From Paenibacillus sp. (GTDB lineage Bacteria > Bacillota > Bacilli > Paenibacillales > YIM-B00363), in assembly GCA_031181325.1 (NCBI GenBank), contig JAPSKX010000019.1, positions 1 through 44,121 on the forward strand: a stretch of DNA of 44,121 nucleotides, read 5' to 3'. The position numbers and the translations under genes were made by a program. Of this stretch, positions 39,497 to 44,121 are shown piece by piece; positions within the stretch are counted from its first letter, which is position 1; the number at the start of each line of letters is the position of its first letter. The notes below the pieces were generated by a model. It did no database searches, was not told the origin of the DNA, and saw only the letters and a list, made by a program, of their open reading frames with translations.

Positions 39497-40425
39497 AACG
39501 AATTCTCCTCGTTGATTTTCTTGACGACGAAGTTCGCGGCGACGACGAGCACGAGGCCGACGAACGACTGGAACAGACCGACCGCGGAGGACATGCCGAT
39601 ATCGCCCAATTCGACGAGCGCGCGGTAGACGTACGTGTCGATAATGTCCGTGGTCGGGTACGTCATGCCGGAGTTGTTCGGAATGAAGTAGTGCAGGCCG
39701 AAGTCTCCACGGAAGATGTTCCCGATCGCCAGAATGATCAAGACGGCGATCAACGTTGAAATCATCGGAATCGTAATGCGGAACGCCATCTGCCAACGCG
39801 TCGCGCCGTCGATCTTCGCCGCTTCGTAGTATTCTTGATTGATGCCGACGATGCCCGCGTAATACACGAGGCTGGCGAAGCCGACGCCCTTCCACAAGTT
39901 CACGATGTTAAGAATGTACGGCCACACATGCGCTTCGGCGTACCAACGGTGCTGCTCCAGTCCGACCCGCTCCAACAGCTGGTTCAGAAAGCCGAGGTTG
40001 TGATCGAGGAACGCGTACGTTAAGTAGCTGACGACGACCCAAGAGAGGAAGTACGGGATGAACAGCGGCGTCTGGTACACCTTCAGCCACTTCCGTCCGA
40101 TCTCGTTCAGCAGAATCGCTAACGTCAGCGCGACGATCGTCGTGAGCACCAGGTATCCGGTTTCGTATAGAATCGTGTTGCGGGTGATACGCCAGGCGTT
40201 GGTCGAGACGAAGAAAAATTCGAAATTTTTGAAGCCGATCCATTCGCTGCCCCAGATGCCCAGGTCATATCGGAAATCTTTGAACGCGATGATGACGCCG
40301 AACATCGGAAGGTAGGCGAAGGTGAAGATCAGGAGTCCCCCCGGCAGGAGCAACAGTAGAAGCTCCGCGTTTTGCTTCAGATGGTGCCACTCCGATTTTT
40401 TCTTGAGCGATTGGATCGAACCCAC
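39490..40425 (-). CDS. Carbohydrate ABC permease (LplB-like)
   Basis: This 311-residue LplB-class permease (COG4209) opens with KSEWHHLKQNAELLLLLLPG and has six helices. The EAA motif is EYYEAAKIDGATRWQMAFRITIP (about 205-227). It is the first gene of the importer operon, and its stop overlaps the LplC-like ATG. The start is uncertain: GTG 40425 overlaps the ribosome site AGGAGG itself, and no standard codon lies at the usual spacing (ATC comes 8 bases after it), so the true start may be non-standard. The AraC regulator gene ends about 230 bases upstream, with its own terminator in between. Confidence 0.9.
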   Translation of the reverse strand: MGSIQSLKKKSEWHHLKQNAELLLLLLPGGLLIFTFAYLPMFGVIIAFKDFRYDLGIWGSEWIGFKNFEFFFVSTNAWRITRNTILYETGYLVLTTIVALTLAILLNEIGRKWLKVYQTPLFIPYFLSWVVVSYLTYAFLDHNLGFLNQLLERVGLEQHRWYAEAHVWPYILNIVNLWKGVGFASLVYYAGIVGINQEYYEAAKIDGATRWQMAFRITIPMISTLIAVLIILAIGNIFRGDFGLHYFIPNNSGMTYPTTDIIDTYVYRALVELGDIGMSSAVGLFQSFVGLVLVVAANFVVKKINEENSLW

Positions 40426-40502
40426 CTCCTATCGATGTATGCGTTTGGGTACGCCGCGTCGTCTCCGGCGCAACCTCATCATGGCACGGCATCCGGGGAA
40501 GC

Positions 40503-40514
40503 GGCTACTGTGTT
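40503..40514. promoter_or_regulatory. 12-bp motif shared by importer operon and its regulator gene
   Basis: GGCTACTGTGTT here, about 78 bases before the LplB-like start, is repeated exactly at 43073-43084, about 71 bases before the AraC regulator start. Both have the same orientation relative to the genes. This suggests a common promoter or operator element, perhaps bound by the regulator itself. Confidence 0.5.
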
Positions 40515-40538
40515 ATGTGCGGATTCGTTCGCTTGCGA

Positions 40539-40582
40539 CTATGTTTTTTGTTACTGACTGCTCGGAACGCCAAAAAACATAG
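40539..40582. promoter_or_regulatory. 12-bp perfect inverted repeat upstream of the importer operon
   Basis: CTATGTTTTTTG (40539-40550) and CAAAAAACATAG (40571-40582) flank a 20-base core. It lies 115-157 bases before the LplB-like start, which is suitable for an activator or repressor site. It follows the regulator gene's own terminator in gene order and is not explained by it. Confidence 0.55.
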
Positions 40583-40593
40583 CGGCGACGCAT

Positions 40594-40641
40594 GGTAAAA
40601 CGAAGCGCCTCCCCAGTCGAAATGACTGCGGGGCGGCGCTC
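40594..40641 (-). terminator. Terminator of the YesN-type AraC gene
   Basis: On the minus strand AGCGCC...GACTG-type arms pair through two stacked stems (AGCGCC/GGCGCT and GCCCC-CAGTC/GACTGGGG) and are followed by TTCGTTTT, shortly after the regulator stop. Confidence 0.75.
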
Positions 40642-40653
40642 CGGCATCGTATG

Positions 40654-43002
40654 TTATTTACTCCACACTTGCTTCAATCGATACTCCTTCGGGGTGACGC
40701 CGAACTTCTTCTTGAACAGCTTGAAGAAAGTGCTCTCGTTCGAGAAGCCGACGGACTCCATAATCTCCTTGATGCTGTAGCTCTTCGTCTCCAGGAACGT
40801 TCGAGCCTGCAGCAGTCTCGCTTCATTAATATACTCGCTCACGGAGATCATCTCGCTCTGCTTGAACATGCGGCCGACGTACGCCGGCGTCATGCGCAGC
40901 AGCGAGGCGATGCCTTGCAGGCTGAGGTTCATGTCCATGAAATTCGCGTCGACGATGTCCTTGATGGCGTCGATCAGCGCTTCGTTCTTCGATTGCTCGG
41001 TCCGCCGCTGCTTCTCGTTGATTTCCCGGCACACGCGATGGAACAGCTGGGCGATGTCCTCGAGCGTCTCTTGCTCCAGCGCTTGACGGCTCAGCGAGCC
41101 GACGTCGATATGGATGGCGGCGACGCGATTGTTGTTCATCTCGCGAATCGTCGACTTGATGACGTCGACGACGTGAAGCACGCCGTGAATGATGTGATCG
41201 TAGTGGAACGAGGCCAGCGGCTCCAGCAGCCGCTTGACGCCTTCGTCCATCTTGTCGAGGTCGTTCAGCTTGATGCCTTCGACGAGTTTCTTCTCGGCGT
41301 CCGCCGGCACATTGGTTTCGTAGTGCTCCAAGTTCGGACGGAGATCGTCCGGCGTCACGATCGAGCGGCGGCCGAAGATCAGCTTATACAGCGAATACTG
41401 AAGCGCGTGCCCGTATTGCTCGGTAATGTCCTCATGGCGTTCGATCCGCTCGCTGAGCGTCATCGACAACGACAGCTTATAGTAATTCAGCACGACGTCC
41501 TGCACGTGCTTCAGCAGCTCGACGATGCGCGGCACGGCGTCGGCCCCGCCGCCGACGCTGAAGAGCATGACGAGGTGGTCGCTGCGCATGTCGACCGTCT
41601 CGCAAGCGAACCGGTGTTTACCGCAGATTTCCTCAGCGATGTTGGAGATGGCGAACAGGTACAGCGAACGGTCGTTATAATTCGTGTTCTTCACGAACTC
41701 CGCGTAGTCGTCGATCTTGACGATCGCGAGATAATACGAGCCCGCGGGATCGACCTTGAGCCCGTTCTGCGCGATGCAGGAAGCCAGCTCCTCGCCGGAG
41801 TAGGACGGGCTGTCCGCGACGAGGCGGCGCAAGTAATAGTTCGAGACGATATGTTCCCGGTTGCGTTGCTCGTCCTTCGCGATCTCCAGCTTCCGCACCA
41901 TGGCGCTGTACACGTTCGTCACGTACGAGAGCTCGTCTTTGCCTTCGTCGCGGCTCTCGTCGCCCGCTTCGCCGTGCGTTCGGATTTGCTTGATCATCCG
42001 TTCGACGGGCTGGTACAGCTTATGCGCCGCGAAGACGGAGATGAGGACCGACAGCAGGAAGAAGCTGCCGATCACGATCAGCGACGTCTGCCGCATAGCG
42101 TAGATATCGCCCAGTACGGCTTCGTACGGCTGGATGCCGACGACGCGCCATTGGCTGCCGCCCATGACGAGGTACGTCACGACGTAATCTTCTTCTCCGT
42201 CGATCGGGGCGGTGAAGTAGCCGAACGGCCGCTCCGCGCCTTGACCGGGAGCGGCGATCCGCTCGGCGACGGCCAGCCGCAGCCGTTCCGGATCCGGCAG
42301 CCCCGGCGCGTCTCCCGCGAGCAGCATGCGGCCGTTCTCGTCCAGCAGGTAGATGCCGGATCGCTCGGGAGCCGTGAAGTCGTTGATCGTCCTCAGGTTG
42401 TCGAAGATCCACTCCGGACGGATGTTCAGGACGAGCACGCTCTCGCTCGCGAAGTCTTCGGTATAGGCTTCGTACATGACGAAGGAGAAGAAGTCGACCG
42501 AGCCGTCGTCGCCGACGTCCATCGGAATGAGCTGCATGCGCGGCAGGGCGTCGCCTTCCTTCAGCAGGGAGACGATCGCGGCCGCCTTGTCGTGATCCTT
42601 CGCGCCGACGGCGAGATCGCCGACGGCGTACGTCTTGCCGTTGTTGCGGTTGCTCACGACGATCGAATGCAGGAACGACGAGGTCGTGAATTTCTTATTC
42701 AAGCGGAACGTCGAGCGAATTTCGCTCATCTTGTCCGGGTTCAGCGTCAAGGGGAGGATCTCCTCGTCGGCGTACAGATTCACGGCCAGATTGGCGACGA
42801 TCTCCTCCATATATGCGATGTTGTATGCGATCTGATTCATGACCTTGCGGTTCGATTCCTCGTGCATCTGCAGCGCTCGAGTCTCCGAGCTGTAGTGCAG
42901 CACGGAGGACGAGACGATCAGGATTAGCACGACGATGATCGACATCGAGAGCAGGATGCGGCGCAAATACTTCTTGGATTTGTAAGCTTCAAGGACCTTC
43001 AT
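40654..43002 (-). CDS. Membrane-bound AraC regulator with Cache sensor (YesN/YtdP type)
   Basis: This 782-residue regulator starts at ATG 43002, because AAGGAGG abuts the earlier ATG 43008 too closely. It has TM1 (about 18-38), an extracytoplasmic Cache-like domain (about 45-295), TM2 (about 300-322), a HAMP/linker and middle cytoplasmic domain (about 340-660), and a C-terminal AraC DNA-binding domain (DMNLSLQGIASLLRMTPAYV and IKEIMESVGFSNESTFFKLFKKKFG). One-component receptors of this type sit next to LplABC importers in Paenibacillus and respond to oligosaccharides or their binding proteins. It shares a 12-base upstream motif with the permease operon it precedes. Confidence 0.93.
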   Translation of the reverse strand: MKVLEAYKSKKYLRRILLSMSIIVVLILIVSSSVLHYSSETRALQMHEESNRKVMNQIAYNIAYMEEIVANLAVNLYADEEILPLTLNPDKMSEIRSTFRLNKKFTTSSFLHSIVVSNRNNGKTYAVGDLAVGAKDHDKAAAIVSLLKEGDALPRMQLIPMDVGDDGSVDFFSFVMYEAYTEDFASESVLVLNIRPEWIFDNLRTINDFTAPERSGIYLLDENGRMLLAGDAPGLPDPERLRLAVAERIAAPGQGAERPFGYFTAPIDGEEDYVVTYLVMGGSQWRVVGIQPYEAVLGDIYAMRQTSLIVIGSFFLLSVLISVFAAHKLYQPVERMIKQIRTHGEAGDESRDEGKDELSYVTNVYSAMVRKLEIAKDEQRNREHIVSNYYLRRLVADSPSYSGEELASCIAQNGLKVDPAGSYYLAIVKIDDYAEFVKNTNYNDRSLYLFAISNIAEEICGKHRFACETVDMRSDHLVMLFSVGGGADAVPRIVELLKHVQDVVLNYYKLSLSMTLSERIERHEDITEQYGHALQYSLYKLIFGRRSIVTPDDLRPNLEHYETNVPADAEKKLVEGIKLNDLDKMDEGVKRLLEPLASFHYDHIIHGVLHVVDVIKSTIREMNNNRVAAIHIDVGSLSRQALEQETLEDIAQLFHRVCREINEKQRRTEQSKNEALIDAIKDIVDANFMDMNLSLQGIASLLRMTPAYVGRMFKQSEMISVSEYINEARLLQARTFLETKSYSIKEIMESVGFSNESTFFKLFKKKFGVTPKEYRLKQVWSK

Positions 43003-43072
43003 GGGCATCCTCCTTCGTTCGCGCCGGGCCGCGCTTCGCTCCTTCTAAGCATGACATATCGACGTCGGGCGA

Positions 43073-43084
43073 GGCTACTGTGTT
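43073..43084. promoter_or_regulatory. Second copy of the shared 12-bp motif
   Basis: This copy of GGCTACTGTGTT is identical to 40503-40514. Here it lies about 71 bases before the YesN-type regulator start, which is compatible with autoregulation. Confidence 0.5.
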
Positions 43085-43185
43085 TTTCATCAATCACTAA
43101 GGAAAAAAGGAGTTTCAGAAATTGTTCAGTCGCCTCCGTTATACTGACCACAGAAGCGTTAACGGGAAAGCGAAGGTGTGGGCGG

Positions 43186-43680
43186 ATGATTACGACGGTG
43201 CCGATTCATGAGGAGGACGAAGCGTTCTTGTTCGAGCTTTACGTCAGCGTGCGGCTGGCGGACTTCTCCGATGCGGGCATGAGCGACGCGCAGCTGGAGG
43301 CGTTGCTGCTGATGCAATTCGAGGCGCAGCGGTCTTCGTACGCTCGGCGGTATCCGGATGCGCGGCATATGGTCGTGAAGGACGGCGAGACGCCGATCGG
43401 GCGCATGATCGTCGCCGAAACCGAGTCGGCGATGCAACTTGTCGATCTGGCGCTGCTGAAGCCGTTCCGGAGGAAGGGCATCGGCTCGAAGCTGATTCGA
43501 CGGCTCCAGAAGGAAGCCGCGCTCATCGGGAAGCCGATCGGGCTGCAGGTCGCAATGGACAATCCCGCGTTGCGCTTGTACCAGCGGCTCGGCTTCCGGC
43601 CGAAGAGCGAGCAGTTCCATTACTTATCGATGGAATGGAACCCGAAGGCCGTGAAGAGCATCGCTGCGTCGCTGATCTAG
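43186..43680 (+). CDS. GNAT-family N-acetyltransferase
   Basis: This 164-residue protein has the GNAT fold: the substrate loop and helix (FELYVSVRLADFSDAGMSD), the beta strands PIGRMIVAE and MQLVDLALLKP, the acetyl-CoA pyrophosphate motif FRRKGIGSKLIRRLQKEA (R/Q-x-x-G-x-G type), and the C-terminal NPALRLYQRLGFRP. The acceptor cannot be inferred. An upstream frame extends to 43051, but that extension lacks fold character. ATG 43186 has only a weak GAAGGTG site. It stands alone, with its own terminator, divergent from the YesN-type regulator gene. Confidence 0.9.
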   Translation: MITTVPIHEEDEAFLFELYVSVRLADFSDAGMSDAQLEALLLMQFEAQRSSYARRYPDARHMVVKDGETPIGRMIVAETESAMQLVDLALLKPFRRKGIGSKLIRRLQKEAALIGKPIGLQVAMDNPALRLYQRLGFRPKSEQFHYLSMEWNPKAVKSIAASLI

Positions 43681-43923
43681 TTGCGGCGCAAGGCAGGCGA
43701 AGACGAGAGCATGCGAAACTCGCAATAACAGAACCCAAGCCGATTCGAGGCTCGGGTTCTTGTTTTTTCTTCGCGCCGGCCCTTCGCGCACGAACGTTAC
43801 GGCGGCGAAGGGGGAGTCATCATGTGCGTGGGCTGCCTGACGGTCGGTCGACGACGCATGCAGCCTTTTGTTCGCACCCGCAAGGTCTTGCGATACGCGG
43901 ATGGACTTATCTTCGTCGTACAT
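43624..43923 (-). CDS. Possible small protein (99 codons), unrecognised
   Basis: The frame starts with ATG at 43923, with AGGGAGA about 9 bases upstream, and its first 60 codons have a hydrophilic, protein-like composition (DEDKSIRVSQDLAGANKRLH). However, it runs straight through the GNAT terminator hairpin and into the antisense of the GNAT gene, so at least its C-terminal part is unlikely to be real coding sequence. It is kept only because of its ribosome site. Confidence 0.25.
   Translation of the reverse strand: MYDEDKSIRVSQDLAGANKRLHASSTDRQAAHAHDDSPFAAVTFVREGPARRKNKNPSLESAWVLLLRVSHALVFACLAPQLDQRRSDALHGLRVPFHR
43730..43769 (+). terminator. Terminator of the GNAT gene
   Basis: AGAACCC-AGCC pairs with GGCT-GGGTTCT over a 7-base loop, followed by TGTTTTTTC. 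This is a textbook intrinsic terminator. Confidence 0.92.
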
Positions 43924-44102
43924 CTAGTTGATCTCCCTAGTTCGGGCCCAGTGGCAGATCCCGTGAAGGGTCGCGGCGCAGGGAGTTATTGAAATATGAG
44001 CGGTTCGTCAGTTTCATTCCGTACGCTTTTGGGGTACGATGAAGCATGGAGTCGTTTTCCAATATAGGCGGCAGCCCGCCATCGCGGACGGAGGAGACCA
44101 TC

Positions 44103-44121
44103 GTGGAACACTTCGCAAGCC
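44103..44121 (+). CDS. 5' end of a gene cut by the window edge
   Basis: GGAGGAG is followed after 6 bases by GTG GAA CAC TTC GCA AGC at the very end of the window (MEHFAS...). The ribosome site supports a start, but the product cannot be identified. An imperfect dyad TTCAT..CGTAC/GTACG..ATGAA (about 44010-44044) lies upstream. Confidence 0.5.

Noticed and set aside
40651-42927. 758-codon open frame on the plus strand
   Set aside because: It is the antisense shadow of the YesN-type AraC gene; the minus-strand protein has clear membrane, Cache and AraC domains, while this frame has none.
1-44121. CRISPR arrays, tRNA or rRNA genes, transposases or prophage genes
   Set aside because: No regularly spaced repeats, cloverleaf-like segments, rRNA signatures or transposase/integrase motifs were seen.

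Overview
The window looks like a chromosomal stretch from a GC-rich Paenibacillaceae member (Paenibacillus or Cohnella-like). This is inferred from gene content: AGGAGG-type ribosome binding sites with many GTG/TTG starts, an LplABC-type sugar importer with a YesN-type AraC regulator, an ECF sigma/DUF4179 pair, 7TMR-DISM sensor kinases, a REC-BTAD response regulator and a DUF3048 lipoprotein. I saw no rRNA, tRNA, CRISPR array, insertion sequence or phage gene.

Layout. 1-4.0 kb: the 5' part of a MerR regulator fused to a methyltransferase, with a textbook MerR promoter and no standard start codon, then a MacB/FtsX-type ABC pair. 4.1-6.5 kb (minus): a small HTH/membrane-protein pair and an ECF sigma/DUF4179 operon. 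6.7-9.0 kb: a gene broken by frameshifts, a VOC-fold protein and a TauE/SafE permease. 9.2-13.5 kb: a PhnD-like lipoprotein followed by a GGDEF-EAL protein, then a class III nucleotidyl cyclase on the other strand. 13.6-19.9 kb: a membrane protein, an AraC/GyrI-like regulator, and a hybrid kinase with two kinase modules translationally coupled to a REC-wHTH-BTAD regulator.

20.1-25.1 kb: an AAC(3)-family acetyltransferase coupled to a SigJ-like ECF factor, then a class I isoprenoid-synthase-fold protein followed by an 82-residue nitrile-hydratase-leader (NHLP-type) peptide with its own extended -10 promoter, facing a membrane histidine kinase. This two-gene unit, possibly a prenylated or otherwise isoprenoid-linked RiPP, is the best candidate here for an undescribed system. 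25.3-31.2 kb: an MFS transporter; an ABC exporter carrying a C-terminal cyclic-nucleotide-binding domain, apparently co-transcribed with a deoxyhypusine-synthase-like gene; and, divergent from that, two tandem SET-domain methyltransferase genes. This is the second unusual locus.

31.3-35.3 kb: a secreted CAP/copper-amine-oxidase-N protein, an AHSA1-like protein, a DUF3048 lipoprotein and an AraC regulator. 35.4-43.0 kb: a sugar-utilisation block with a GH4 glycosidase, a solute-binding lipoprotein, two permeases and a membrane AraC regulator. A 12-base motif is shared upstream of the permease operon and the regulator gene. 43.2-44.1 kb: a GNAT acetyltransferase and the first codons of another gene.

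Functional links: the cyclase at 12.7 kb has adenylyl-cyclase-type residues, and the exporter at 26.6 kb has a candidate cyclic-nucleotide sensor domain, so a local cAMP circuit is conceivable but unproven. Several convergent neighbours overlap at their stop codons (23228-23231, 26600-26603, 34422-34429), so the gene order is very compact. All family assignments come from reading motifs, with no database search.
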